Assembly: GCF_001269385.1 (NCBI RefSeq)
Contig: NZ_CXOO01000022.1
Span: 186,001 to 250,000 of the forward strand
Origin: Limnohabitans sp. DM1
Lineage (GTDB): Bacteria; Pseudomonadota; Gammaproteobacteria; Burkholderiales; Burkholderiaceae_C
Direction of reading: 5' to 3'
DNA: 64,000 nucleotides
The position numbers were made by a program, and so were the translations under genes. The first letter of the stretch is position 1, and each line of letters starts with the position of its first letter. The notes beneath the pieces were generated by a model. That model saw nothing but the letters and a program-made list of their open reading frames with translations, made no database searches and was not told the DNA's origin. Below are positions 44,702 to 53,533 of this stretch, in pieces.

Positions 44702-45607
44702 ATGAGCCAAATCGCTGCCAAAACCTACGATGCCACCCCCGCCAAGAAAGTCGCCTTTTTGGGCCTGGGCGTGATGGGCTACCCCATGGCCGGCCACCTG
44801 GCCCGCGCCGGACACCACGTCACCGTGTACAACCGCAGCGACGCCAAGGCCACCGCCTGGGCCGCCGAATGCCCCGGCAACGCCACTGCCCCCACCCCGC
44901 GTGAAGCGGCAGCGGGTGCCGACATCGTGTTTGCCTGCGTGGGCAACGATGCCGATCTGCGCAGCGTGGTGCTGGGCCCGGACGGTGCTTTTGCCGGCAT
45001 GAAGCCCGGCGCGATCTTTGTGGATCACACCACGGCCTCGGCATCCGTCGCCCGGGAGTTGTCGGCGCAAGCGCAAAAACAGGGCCTGCAGTTCATCGAT
45101 GCCCCCGTCTCGGGCGGTCAGGCTGGCGCACAGAACGGCCTGCTCACCGTCATGTGCGGTGGTGACGCCGCCGCTTTTGACGCCGTCAAGCCCGTGGGCA
45201 TGGCCTTCTCTCGCGCCTTCACCTTGCTGGGCGAGTCCGGTGCGGGCCAGTTGGCCAAAATGGTCAACCAGATTTGCATTGCCGGTCTGGTGCAAGGTCT
45301 GTCTGAAGCGATTGCCTTCGGCCAGCAAGCCGGGCTGGACATGCACCAGGTGCTGGACGTGATCGGCAAGGGCGCTGCGCAAAGCTGGCAACTGGACAAC
45401 CGGGGCAAAACCATGGCCGACGACAAGTTCGAATTTGGTTTTGCGGTGGACTGGATGCGCAAAGACTTGGGCCTGGTGCTGGACGAAGCCAAGCGCAACG
45501 GCGCCCGCCTGCCCGTCACGGCCCTGGTGGACCAGTTTTACGCCGATGTGCAAAAAATGGGCGGTGGCCGCTGGGACACTTCGAGCCTGATCCGCCGTTT
45601 GCGCTGA
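44702..45607 (+). CDS. NAD(P)-dependent beta-hydroxyacid dehydrogenase
   Basis: The protein has 301 residues. The Rossmann motif is FLGLGVMGYPMAGHL, the substrate-binding motif DAPVSGGQAGAQNG, and the catalytic Lys is in GQLAKMVNQI. It belongs to the 3-hydroxyisobutyrate dehydrogenase/tartronate semialdehyde reductase family; the exact acid cannot be told. It ends at a strong bidirectional terminator. Confidence 0.88.
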   Translation: MSQIAAKTYDATPAKKVAFLGLGVMGYPMAGHLARAGHHVTVYNRSDAKATAWAAECPGNATAPTPREAAAGADIVFACVGNDADLRSVVLGPDGAFAGMKPGAIFVDHTTASASVARELSAQAQKQGLQFIDAPVSGGQAGAQNGLLTVMCGGDAAAFDAVKPVGMAFSRAFTLLGESGAGQLAKMVNQICIAGLVQGLSEAIAFGQQAGLDMHQVLDVIGKGAAQSWQLDNRGKTMADDKFEFGFAVDWMRKDLGLVLDEAKRNGARLPVTALVDQFYADVQKMGGGRWDTSSLIRRLR

Positions 45608-45622
45608 GTTGGCGCCCCCACA

Positions 45623-45662
45623 AAACAAGGCGGCCCGGGTTTCAACCCGGGCCGCCTTGTTT
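45623..45662. terminator. bidirectional rho-independent terminator
   Basis: The stem is AAACAAGGCGGCCCGGGTT with its exact complement and a two-base TC loop, ending in TTT on either strand. It lies in the gap between two convergent genes (stops at 45607 and 45688), serving both. Confidence 0.9.
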
Positions 45663-45687
45663 CTGGGTGCGGACAAACCGCGAAGCT

Positions 45688-46314
45688 TTACTTGGCCACA
45701 GGCGGCTGGCTCAGGCGTTGCAACTCTTCTTCTGAAATTTCTTCAAACACGCGCACGACTTTGGTCACGCCCCCAATGGTGCGGGTGATGTCGCTGGCGC
45801 GCTTGGCTTCGCGGGGGGTGACGCGGCCCATCAGGTACACAACCCCGCGCTCGGTGAGGACTTTGAAAGCATTGACTTGCAGGTCTTTGGCGTCCACAAA
45901 TGCGGCCTTGACCTGGCTGGTGGTCACGGTGTCTTTGGAACGCTGGCTGAAACTGCTGACCGGGCCCACCGCCAAGTCATTGACCACCGACTGCACGTTT
46001 TCCTGGCTTTGTGCCAGTTTTTCCGCGCGCTCTTTGTCTGCTGCCGATCGAACCTCACCGGTCAGCAAGACGCGGCGGTTGAAGCTGGTGACGTTCAAAT
46101 GCACGGCGTCACCCAGTTCCTTGCGCACGGCGCTTGCCACTTTGAGTTCGATGCCTTCGTCTTCCACCTGGGCTCCGGCCGTGCGGCGGTCGGTGGCAAC
46201 AAGGCCTGTCATCACCGCCCCACCGACCACCAGGGGCACACAGCCGCTCAGACTGGACAAGGTGGCCGCCAGCACAGCGCCCGACAACACCAGCGAATTA
46301 AATTTGCGTTTCAT
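45688..46314 (-). CDS. BON-domain lipoprotein (DolP/YraP-like)
   Basis: The protein has 208 residues. The signal peptide ends in a lipobox LSGC with Cys25. Two BON domains follow (about 50-120 and 125-195, LKVASAVRKELGDAVHLNVT and VLTERGVVYLMGRVTPREA). Outer-membrane lipoproteins of this kind bind anionic lipids and support envelope integrity. Its ATG follows directly on the diaA stop codon (TAA-ATG). The order rsmI-yraN-diaA-BON protein matches the yraL-yraP region of E. coli. Confidence 0.88.
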   Translation of the reverse strand: MKRKFNSLVLSGAVLAATLSSLSGCVPLVVGGAVMTGLVATDRRTAGAQVEDEGIELKVASAVRKELGDAVHLNVTSFNRRVLLTGEVRSAADKERAEKLAQSQENVQSVVNDLAVGPVSSFSQRSKDTVTTSQVKAAFVDAKDLQVNAFKVLTERGVVYLMGRVTPREAKRASDITRTIGGVTKVVRVFEEISEEELQRLSQPPVAK

Positions 46315-46899
46315 TTACACAGACTCCTGTTCACCCAACAACTGGGTGTCAATGCCATCACACAGACAGTGCAGCACCAAGTGCTGGACCTCACGAATTC
46401 GCGCCACCCGCTCGTGGGGCACACACACATGCACATCGGTCTCGCGCAGTTGCCGCGCCAAGGCGCCACCGTGTTGGCCCGTCACACCCAGCACGACCAT
46501 TTCGCGCTCGTGCGCCGCTTTGACGGCCTCGGTCAATACAGACTCCGTTCCATCGGCGCTGATGAGGACCAGCACATCGCCGGTATGCCCCAGGGCGCGC
46601 ACTTGCCTGGCCAACGCATGGCCATCGGGCCAGCTGGTGGCCGTCAGCACGTCCGCCGACAAGGCCATGGCGGCCAGCCCCGGTCGCTCACGCTCAAAAC
46701 CACCGACCAGCAAACTGGCCAGATATTGGGCCAGTGCTGCCGATGGCCCTTGGCCTGCGGTCAATACTTTGCCGCCACCGGTGACACAGGCCAACACCGC
46801 TTGCACAGCGGCTTCCACAGGCTTGGCCAGGCCTTCGGCCACTTGGTAGTGCAAGTCTGCACTGTCGATGAAATGCTGTTGAATGCGCAGGTCTAACAT
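46315..46899 (-). CDS. diaA: SIS-domain protein DiaA (DnaA-initiator associating, GmhA-like)
   Basis: The protein has 194 residues and a single SIS fold: GGKVLTAGQGPSAALAQYLA and GDVLVLISADGTESVLTEAV. The genomic place next to yraN and the BON lipoprotein favours DiaA, which helps DnaA assemble at oriC, over sedoheptulose-7-phosphate isomerase. It is adjacent to and probably co-transcribed with the lipoprotein. Confidence 0.82.
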   Translation of the reverse strand: MLDLRIQQHFIDSADLHYQVAEGLAKPVEAAVQAVLACVTGGGKVLTAGQGPSAALAQYLASLLVGGFERERPGLAAMALSADVLTATSWPDGHALARQVRALGHTGDVLVLISADGTESVLTEAVKAAHEREMVVLGVTGQHGGALARQLRETDVHVCVPHERVARIREVQHLVLHCLCDGIDTQLLGEQESV

Positions 46900-46993
46900 A
46901 AGGCTTTGGATGATAACCGCGCCCGCTCGCCCTACAGGTCAAACTACCTGGTTTGTGTTTGGGCATGTGACGAATGGCTGGATTGGCCGTTTT

Positions 46994-47157
46994 CTATTGT
47001 TCCCGCCCCCGGAAGTTTGAGTTTTTGCTCCTTCACACGTTTGTCGGTGGCTTCAGCCAGTCCATGCAGCCTGTGCCAAGGCCCCTAAATGTCGGAGCTG
47101 AAGCTGCCGACCTACAAGAGCCTTGACGATTGAAGACTTCAGTGGACCCCATCAAGC
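46994..47157. mobile_element. composite repeat 4, decayed
   Basis: The left end CTATTGTTCCCGCC...GGAAGTTTGA and the right end GATTGAAGACTTC...CCCCATCAAG align with the ends of composite repeat 3, at nearly the same length (164 against 166). It encloses facing family A units at 47043-47062 and 47091-47115 (GTAG foot on minus). It fills most of the 282-base gap between diaA and yraN. Confidence 0.55.
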
Positions 47158-47181
47158 CATGGGTCGCCACTTGGGCGCACT

Positions 47182-47571
47182 TCAAGCGGCATCAAAAGCC
47201 GCCTGCAACCACTGCGGGCCGCTGGCCTCGATGGTCACCACATCAAAGCGGGTGGGCGGCAAGCGTCGCCATTTGAGCAAATAGTGTTGCGCCGCCAACA
47301 CGATGCGCCGCTGCTTGTGAAAACCAATGCTGGCGGCCGCCCCGCCGTGGTCGCTGCGGCTGCGTTTTCGCACCTCCACAAACACCACCGTACCGTCGGG
47401 CGCTTGCATGACAAGATCGATTTCGCCGCCTCCGCGCCCGGGCGTCCGATAATTGCGCTGCAACAAGCGCAATCCGCGCTCTTGCAAATAGGCCAAGGCC
47501 TCGTTTTCGCCCACGTCTCCCCGTGCTTTGGTGCTGGCCTGGCCTGTTGTGTCTTTTTTGAGGAATTGCAT
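47182..47571 (-). CDS. yraN: YraN/UPF0102 family endonuclease-like protein
   Basis: The protein has 129 residues. GENEALAYLQERGLRLLQRN, GGGEIDLVMQAPDGTVVFVE and VRKRS form the D-ExK-type core of the UPF0102 family, a predicted Holliday-junction-resolvase-like nuclease. The ATG at 47571 shares its outer base with the TTG start of rsmI on the other strand, and GGAG precedes it within the rsmI coding sequence. Confidence 0.88.
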   Translation of the reverse strand: MQFLKKDTTGQASTKARGDVGENEALAYLQERGLRLLQRNYRTPGRGGGEIDLVMQAPDGTVVFVEVRKRSRSDHGGAAASIGFHKQRRIVLAAQHYLLKWRRLPPTRFDVVTIEASGPQWLQAAFDAA

Positions 47572-48485
47572 TGACTCCGTCTCCCTTGTCCGCGTCGTTT
47601 GCCCGAGCACTTGAGGCCGCGCATGACGCCGCCGGATCGCAAAACCACCCGACCAGCACACTGTATGTCGTGGCCACCCCGATTGGCAACCTGGCCGACA
47701 TCAGCTTGCGGGCCCTGCACGTCTTGCAAAAGGTCGACGCCGTGGCTTGCGAAGACACGCGGCACACCCAGCAATTGCTGCGCGCCTATGGCCTGGATCG
47801 CCCGCATGGGCAACTGCTGGCGGTGCACCAGCACAACGAGGCCGAAGCCTCTGAAGCCGTCATCACCCGGCTGGCCCAAGGCGAGCGCGTGGCTTATGTG
47901 AGCGATGCGGGCACCCCTGCCATCAGCGACCCTGGCGCCCGGCTGGTAGCCGCCGTGCGCCGCGCCGGCTACCGTGTGCTGCCCTTGCCTGGCGCCAGCA
48001 GCGTGACCACCGCACTGAGCGCTTCGGGCATGACGGGCGAAGACGGCTTTGTGTTCAAGGGTTTTTTGCCCAGCAAATCGGGCGAACGTCAGCAGGCGGT
48101 GCAAGCCCTGTCACAGGAAAGCCGCGCCGTGGTGCTGCTCGAAGCGCCGCACCGCATAGAGGCCCTGGCCACTGCGCTGGCCGTTTTGGGCGATCGCCAG
48201 ATCACGGTCGGGCGCGAGTTGACCAAGCAGTTTGAGCAGATTGAAACCCTGAGCGCACACGCTCTGCCCGCTTGGTTAGCCGAAAAACCCGAGCGTTTGC
48301 GCGGCGAGTTTGCGCTGGTGCTGCACGATGCGCCTGTGGCCGCATCCATGGGCGAGGGCCTGCGCGTGTTGCAACTGCTGCTGCCCGAGCTGCCGCTGAA
48401 AACCGCCGTCAAGCTGGCGGCCGACATCACCGGCGAATCCAAAAACGCGCTGTACGAACAAGCGCTGGCCCTCAAAAACGCTTGA
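47571..48485 (+). CDS. rsmI: 16S rRNA (cytidine(1402)-2'-O)-methyltransferase
   Basis: The protein has 304 residues. TLYVVATPIGNLADISLRAL, CEDTRHTQQLL, VSDAGTPAISDPG and LPGASSVTTALSASG are the tetrapyrrole-methylase-type motifs of RsmI, which uses SAM to methylate C1402 of 16S rRNA. A TTG at 47571 with AGGA seven bases upstream is the likely start. The ribosome site lies inside the divergent yraN coding sequence. Confidence 0.92.
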   Translation: MTPSPLSASFARALEAAHDAAGSQNHPTSTLYVVATPIGNLADISLRALHVLQKVDAVACEDTRHTQQLLRAYGLDRPHGQLLAVHQHNEAEASEAVITRLAQGERVAYVSDAGTPAISDPGARLVAAVRRAGYRVLPLPGASSVTTALSASGMTGEDGFVFKGFLPSKSGERQQAVQALSQESRAVVLLEAPHRIEALATALAVLGDRQITVGRELTKQFEQIETLSAHALPAWLAEKPERLRGEFALVLHDAPVAASMGEGLRVLQLLLPELPLKTAVKLAADITGESKNALYEQALALKNA

Positions 48486-48489
48486 CGCC

Positions 48490-49413
48490 TCAGCGTTTGC
48501 GCAGTCCCAGCCACATCACGGTGGCCACCACCAACAAGGCGCCCACCAGCTGCATCACGGCAATTGACTGACCCAGCATTGCCCAAGCCAGCACCAGGGC
48601 AAACACCGGCTCCACATTCATGATGGCCGAATTGCCCACCACGCCCAGCTTGGGCAGCACGGTGAACATGATGGTGAAGGCCGTGCCATACAAAAAAGTG
48701 AGCATGCCCAAACCCCACCAGCCTGCGCTGGCAGTGGGCAGGTGAATGCCCGTCTGGGTCAGGACCACCACAAGGGCCAGCACCGCCACCGTGCCCATGG
48801 TGGTGAAGGTGCGCAAGCGGCCATCCACATCCGCCGCCTCATGCTGGGTCAGCACCAAGGCCAGGCCGAAGGTGGCCGACGCGGCCAAGGCAAACGCCAC
48901 ACCGGCGCCGATTTGCCCCCAATGCTGGGCCGCGCCCAAACCCGATGCCGCGCCCAGCACATCCAGCGCCAAAGCCAGGCCCAAGAACAACACAGGCATG
49001 GCCAGCAAGACGGCACGCTCGGGGCGGTGACCATACAAAAGCCGTGCCCACAAAGCCGTGGCCAGCGGGTAGGTGTTAAACGCCAGCAAGGCCAGCGCCA
49101 CCGGCAAGCGCGCCACTGACGAATACAGACAGACGCTTTGCACGGCGATCAGTCCGCCGATGAGCAGCAGGAATTTTTTTTGCCGGGCATTGATCTGGAG
49201 CACCACCTTTTGCTGCCAGAGGATGAGCGCAACGACCAAGGCGGTGACGGTGCTGCGAAAGGTGACGGCGGTGACCACATCGACGCCATGGTTGAAGGCG
49301 GTACGGGCTGCCACATGGTTGGCCCCCATCATGAAGGCGATCAACAAAAGTGTCAGAAAACCCGTCAGGGTCAGAGAAGGAAGGGGATGTGAGGATTTGG
49401 GGTGCGTCGACAT
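48490..49413 (-). CDS. EamA/DMT family transporter
   Basis: The protein has 307 residues with about ten membrane helices in two EamA repeats (FLTLLLIAFMMGANHVAART; FLYGTAFTIMFTVLPKLGVV, SAIMNVEPVFALVLAWAML). Members export amino acids or metabolites; the substrate is unknown. Convergent with rsmI with four bases between stops. Confidence 0.86.
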   Translation of the reverse strand: MSTHPKSSHPLPSLTLTGFLTLLLIAFMMGANHVAARTAFNHGVDVVTAVTFRSTVTALVVALILWQQKVVLQINARQKKFLLLIGGLIAVQSVCLYSSVARLPVALALLAFNTYPLATALWARLLYGHRPERAVLLAMPVLFLGLALALDVLGAASGLGAAQHWGQIGAGVAFALAASATFGLALVLTQHEAADVDGRLRTFTTMGTVAVLALVVVLTQTGIHLPTASAGWWGLGMLTFLYGTAFTIMFTVLPKLGVVGNSAIMNVEPVFALVLAWAMLGQSIAVMQLVGALLVVATVMWLGLRKR

Positions 49414-49479
49414 CCAGGCAATTTACAGCCCTGCGCAACGACCAGATGACATGAAAGCGACTGAAGAAGCGGAAAAAAC

Positions 49480-49641
49480 TCAGGCGCCCACCAAGTCCTT
49501 GTTACTTTTCTTGTTTTTCAGGCGCTGGGCGCGTTCCATCGCATCTTCGAGGTCATCACGCTTGATGTCATTGAGGGTTTTGAAATACAAAACACCCAGT
49601 ACCAGTGAAACAACCACAGCAACAATCAGCGAAATCAACAT
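49480..49641 (-). CDS. small single-pass membrane protein
   Basis: The protein has 53 residues. One hydrophobic helix (MLISLIVAVVVSLVLGVLYF) is followed by a charged cytoplasmic tail (DIKRDDLEDAMERAQRLKNK). The ATG at 49641 is preceded by GGAGAT at good spacing, which supports translation. The family is unknown. Upstream is an AT-rich gap. Confidence 0.55.
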   Translation of the reverse strand: MLISLIVAVVVSLVLGVLYFKTLNDIKRDDLEDAMERAQRLKNKKSNKDLVGA

Positions 49642-49729
49642 TTTTATCTCCTGCAATACCAAAGGCTTTAAAAACCGCGATGGATGTATTATCAGAGAAA
49701 TCAAATTGAATGCTTCTTAAATCATATTT

Positions 49730-50782
49730 TCAATTCTTAAATGCTATTAATGGATCGCTTGACCCACAATTTGTAGCCGGATACAAGCCCAAACCACGGG
49801 CGTGCAGGCGGCTGATGCCCAGCAAAGCGTCTGTAAAGGGTGTGGGCACGCCAGTCAATTGCCCCAATTCGCGTACAGCCCCCACCAAAGCATCAAGTTC
49901 GACTGGTTTACCAGATTTGACATCTTGCAACATTGAAGTGCGAAACGCCCCGAGCTTGCGCGTGATCAGATGGCGGTCTTCGGGTTGCTGTTCAATCGGG
50001 ATGCCGATACAAGCACCAATGGCTTTGGCTTCGAGCATGACGCTGGAGATGAAAGCCCGCAGCAGCGGATCGTCCATGATCAGGTCGGTGGTGGCCCCTG
50101 TGATGGCACTGACCGGGTTCACGGTCATGTTGCCCCAGAGCTTGTACCAAATGTCTTTTTGAATTTGCGGGGACAGCGTGGCATTGAAACCTGCTTGCTG
50201 CAGCAGCGCTTGCAAAGCCTGCACCCGGGGCGTGACAGCCCCAGAGGGCTCGCCCACGATCAGGCCGTCACCAAAGTGGTGGCGGATCACACCGGGCGCA
50301 TCGACCGAGCAGCTGGCATGCACCACGCAGCCGATGATGTGCGGCGCTGGCAAGGCTCGGGCAATGCCGCCGTCCGGGTCCACGCACTGAAGTGATCGGC
50401 CTGCCACTGGCCCGCCAAAGCCCTGCAAAAACCACCAGGGCACACCGTTCATGGCCGTGAGCACCACCGTGTGTGGCCCGATCAGCGGACCCACTTGCTG
50501 TGCCACCGCCGCCAGCGCAGGCGCTTTGACGGCGATCACCACCAGGTCTTGAACGCCTAGCGCGGCGGCATCATGGCTGGCCTGGACGGGCTGGGTATGC
50601 AACTGTCCGCCTTGGTGCAGTTGCAGGCCTTGGCGTTGTAAGGCGTCCAAGGTGTCACCCCGCGCCAGCACGCTGACCTGTGCCCCGGCACGCGCCAAAT
50701 GCACCCCCATCCAGCCGCCGATGGCCCCCGCACCGACGATGGCAATCTGTTTGAACTGGACCTCAGTCTTGGCTTGACTCAT
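49730..50782 (-). CDS. 2-dehydropantoate 2-reductase family (PanE/ApbA-like)
   Basis: The protein has 350 residues. The N-terminal Rossmann motif IAIVGAGAIGGWMGVHLARA, VIAVKAPAL and the C-terminal Lys-containing KDIWYKLWGNMTVNPVSAIT are those of ketopantoate reductases. Its ATG overlaps the stop of the class II aldolase gene (ATGA, 50779-50782), so it belongs to the hpa transcript, suggesting reduction of a 2-oxoacid in that pathway rather than pantothenate synthesis. Confidence 0.82.
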   Translation of the reverse strand: MSQAKTEVQFKQIAIVGAGAIGGWMGVHLARAGAQVSVLARGDTLDALQRQGLQLHQGGQLHTQPVQASHDAAALGVQDLVVIAVKAPALAAVAQQVGPLIGPHTVVLTAMNGVPWWFLQGFGGPVAGRSLQCVDPDGGIARALPAPHIIGCVVHASCSVDAPGVIRHHFGDGLIVGEPSGAVTPRVQALQALLQQAGFNATLSPQIQKDIWYKLWGNMTVNPVSAITGATTDLIMDDPLLRAFISSVMLEAKAIGACIGIPIEQQPEDRHLITRKLGAFRTSMLQDVKSGKPVELDALVGAVRELGQLTGVPTPFTDALLGISRLHARGLGLYPATNCGSSDPLIAFKN

Positions 50783-51567
50783 GCACGCCACCCTGTGCCT
50801 TGCTTGTCCATTTGACGCACCAGCGCTTCAAACACGTCTTGCCCCGCACCGTGGTTCGGGTTGAACTGCAAAGCATCGCGGGTGCACTTGGCAGCAACGT
50901 CTTCGGGCACCGGGATCGGCGCCCCCATGCTTTGTGTGGCCAGCTGGATTTCGCAGGCGCGTTGCAGCGTCCAGAGGATCGCAAAGGTCTGCGACAGACT
51001 CGTGCCCCAGGTCAGCAGGCCATGGTTGCGCAAGATCACAGCGGGCTTGTCGCCAATGCTTTGGAGCACACGCGGCGCTTCGTCAGCGTGGATGGTGATG
51101 CCCTCAAAGTCATGGTGGGCCACCATGCCATGGAGTTGGGCCGAATAGAAATTGCTTTGCGAGAGGCCGTCCTTCAGACACGCCACCGCCACGCCCGCCG
51201 TGGTGTGGGTGTGCATCACGCAGTGCGCGCCCTCGATACCGGCGTGCAAAGTGGCATGCACCACAAACCCGGCCGGGTTGACCTTATAGGGCGAGCCGTC
51301 GAGCACTTCGCCTTGCAGGTTGATCTTGACCAGGTTGCTGGCCGTGACCTCGCTGTAATGCAGGCCAAAGGGGTTGATCAAAAAGTGCTTCTCCCCCCCG
51401 GTGACGCTGTCGGGCAGTCGCAGCGTGATGTGGTTGTAAATCATCTCGGTCCAGCCGAGCATGGCAAACACGCGGTAGCAAGCTGCCAACTGCAGCCGGG
51501 CTTGCCATTCGTCTGGATGCACCCGTGCTTGCAACGAAGGCACCACCGGTTGTGGGGTTGGAAACAT
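50779..51567 (-). CDS. class II aldolase/adducin family protein
   Basis: The protein has 262 residues. Zinc ligands are expected in CVMHTHTTAGVAV and LRNHGLLTWG, with the acid in MIYNHITLRLP. The family includes fuculose-phosphate aldolases and decarboxylases. CAAGGAG precedes the start. Placed after hpaI and coupled to the PanE-like gene, it probably acts on hpa products; no set reaction is known. Confidence 0.82.
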   Translation of the reverse strand: MFPTPQPVVPSLQARVHPDEWQARLQLAACYRVFAMLGWTEMIYNHITLRLPDSVTGGEKHFLINPFGLHYSEVTASNLVKINLQGEVLDGSPYKVNPAGFVVHATLHAGIEGAHCVMHTHTTAGVAVACLKDGLSQSNFYSAQLHGMVAHHDFEGITIHADEAPRVLQSIGDKPAVILRNHGLLTWGTSLSQTFAILWTLQRACEIQLATQSMGAPIPVPEDVAAKCTRDALQFNPNHGAGQDVFEALVRQMDKQGTGWRA

Positions 51568-51580
51568 CGTGATCTCCTTG

Positions 51581-51648
51581 AATTGGGGTCAGAACCCAAT
51601 TGTTGATTGAGTCGGCTGACAGAAATTTATTGGGATCTGACCCCAATT
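51581..51648. repeat. 20-bp inverted repeat between hpaI and the aldolase gene
   Basis: The left arm is AATTGGGGTCAGAACCCAAT (51581-51600); the right arm (51629-51648) is its inverse at 19 of 20 positions, with a 28-base spacer. The arms themselves are partly symmetric. The transcript could fold into a strong hairpin just before the aldolase ribosome site, acting as attenuator or processing site, or be a mobile remnant. Confidence 0.65.
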
Positions 51649-51659
51649 CATTTTGTCGT

Positions 51660-52475
51660 TCAGTAGGTGCTGCCTTTGACAGGCACGGCGGCGGTGACTT
51701 CGGTTTTGAAGTGTGCGGCCAGATCGGTGGTCTGGCGCATCAGGATTTGGGTGTCCAGCCCCACGGCCACAAACACCGCGCCGAGCTTCAGGTATTGCTC
51801 GGCCAGCGTCCTGTCTGGCGTGAGGATGCCAGGGGCTTTGCCTGCTTTCAGGATGCGGGCGATGGCGTCGGCAATGGCGGCCTGCACTTCAGGGTGCGCC
51901 GCGTTGCCCACATGGCCCAAGGAGGCCGAGAGGTCGGCCGGGCCGATGAACACGCCGTCCACGCCGGGCGTGGCAACAATGGCGTCCAGGTTCTTCAGCG
52001 CTTCGCGCGATTCGACTTGAACCAGCAGGCACACCTCTTCGTTGGCACGCTTGAAGTAATCCGGGTAGTGGCCCCAGCGCGACGCCCGTGCACCCGCCAT
52101 GCCGCGCACACCGCCCTGCCCGTCGTCTTGCGGGTAACGAATGGCCTGCACCAGGTGCGCGGCTTGCTCGGCCGTGTCGACCATGGGCACCAAAATGTTT
52201 TGCGCCCCGAGGTCAAGGTATTGCTTGATGAGCGCCGTCTCACCCACAGGCACGCGGCACACCGGATGGCTGGCCGGATAAGCGGCCAGGGTTTGCAGTT
52301 GGGCCTGGATGCTGCGCAGGTCGTTGGGCGCGTGTTCGCCGTCAATCACCAACCAGTCAAAACCAGCTAGAGCGCAGATTTCGGCGGTGTAGGCGCTGGC
52401 CAGGCCCATCCACAGGCCGATTTGGGGGCGTTTGTCTTTGAGGGCTTGTTTGAAAGTATTCACAGGGGTTTTCAT
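51660..52475 (-). CDS. hpaI: 4-hydroxy-2-oxoheptanedioate aldolase
   Basis: The protein has 271 residues with the HpcH/HpaI fold: [33 protein letters not shown] (catalytic His and metal region), [20 protein letters not shown] and [14 protein letters not shown]. It splits 4-hydroxy-2-oxoheptanedioate into pyruvate and succinic semialdehyde, the last hpa step. It lies 148 bases downstream of hpaH. Confidence 0.93.
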   Translation of the reverse strand: MKTPVNTFKQALKDKRPQIGLWMGLASAYTAEICALAGFDWLVIDGEHAPNDLRSIQAQLQTLAAYPASHPVCRVPVGETALIKQYLDLGAQNILVPMVDTAEQAAHLVQAIRYPQDDGQGGVRGMAGARASRWGHYPDYFKRANEEVCLLVQVESREALKNLDAIVATPGVDGVFIGPADLSASLGHVGNAAHPEVQAAIADAIARILKAGKAPGILTPDRTLAEQYLKLGAVFVAVGLDTQILMRQTTDLAAHFKTEVTAAVPVKGSTY

Positions 52476-52623
52476 GGGGCGACTCCTTTGAGGTAATCAA
52501 TGTTTGCAAGATGTTAGGTCCGGGGTAACGGTTCGAGCGATGCGGCAAAGCAAAGCGCCTTTGAGTTCAGGCCACCACGCCGGAACAGCAAGTCTTCCAC
52601 CCACGCATGACGAAGGCCCGTGG

Positions 52624-53439
52624 TCAAACAAACCGAAACTCCAGTTTGCCCAGCGGCCCGTAATCTGCATCGAAGACATCGCCCTCCTTGGCGGGGGCCG
52701 GTTTGGTGAACGAGCCGGCCAGCACAATCTCGCCCGCCTGCAGGTGTTCACCCCAGGGCGCGAGCTTGTTGGCCAGCCAGGCAATGCCCACGGCCGGGTG
52801 TCCTTGCACGCCCGCAGCCAGACCGGTTTCTTCGACCACGCCGTTTTGGCGCAGCACCGCACCGCACCACGGCAAGTCGGTGGTCAGCGGGTCGACCCGC
52901 TTGGCACCCAGCACGATGCCCGCGTTGGCCGCGTTGTCGCTGATGGTGTCGTAGACCTTGCGCATGACCTTGGTGTGGCGATCAAACTGTTCGATGCGCG
53001 AATCGATGATCTCGATGGCGGGCGTCACATACTCGGTGGCCTCCAGGACTTGCTGCACCGTCACGTTGGGGCCGCGCAGTTCCTTTTTCAGGATGAAGGC
53101 CAGCTCCACCTCGACACGCGGCGCGATGAAATCGGTGAAGCGAATGTCGAGCACCTGACCGGGCGTGCAGGTGTACAGCATGTCATCCAGCAGCGTGCCG
53201 TAATCGGGCTCGTCGATCTGGCTGGAGACCTGCATGGCGCGGCTGGTTAAACCAATTTTGTGGCCGATCATGGTGCGCCCTTCGGCGAACTTGATGGCCA
53301 TCCAGGCGCGGTTGATGCGGTAGCCGTCTTCAATCGTCATGCCCGGGTAGCGCTTGGAAAAGTGCTCGATCTGCACACGAGTTTTTTCGGACTGGTTGAG
53401 CTCGTGGGCGAGCTGCTGGATCAATGCGTCGTCAAACAT
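52624..53439 (-). CDS. hpaH: 2-oxo-hept-4-ene-1,7-dioate hydratase
   Basis: The protein has 271 residues: [46 protein letters not shown] (metal-binding Glu pair) and [13 protein letters not shown]. This FAH-superfamily hydratase adds water to 2-oxohept-4-ene-1,7-dioate. ATG 53439 was chosen. A family C REP pair separates it from hpaF. Confidence 0.92.
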   Translation of the reverse strand: MFDDALIQQLAHELNQSEKTRVQIEHFSKRYPGMTIEDGYRINRAWMAIKFAEGRTMIGHKIGLTSRAMQVSSQIDEPDYGTLLDDMLYTCTPGQVLDIRFTDFIAPRVEVELAFILKKELRGPNVTVQQVLEATEYVTPAIEIIDSRIEQFDRHTKVMRKVYDTISDNAANAGIVLGAKRVDPLTTDLPWCGAVLRQNGVVEETGLAAGVQGHPAVGIAWLANKLAPWGEHLQAGEIVLAGSFTKPAPAKEGDVFDADYGPLGKLEFRFV

Positions 53440-53450
53440 GGTGTGCCTCC

Positions 53451-53517
53451 GTAGGAGCGGTCTCTGACCGCGATGTGTGTTTTTCAAAGGTTAATCGCGG
53501 TTGGAGACCGATCCCAC
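53451..53517. repeat. REP-like inverted pair, family C, between hpaF and hpaH
   Basis: Left (53451-53474): GTAGGAGC then stem GCGGTC/GACCGC ending CGAT. Right (53494-53517): the inverted partner ending ATCCCAC. The GTAGGAGC foot and CGAT end match family B, but the stem differs. GCCGGATCAA, as at the right end of the composite repeats, follows at the hpaF stop. Confidence 0.65.
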
Positions 53518-53533
53518 AAAATGTTCTGCCGGA

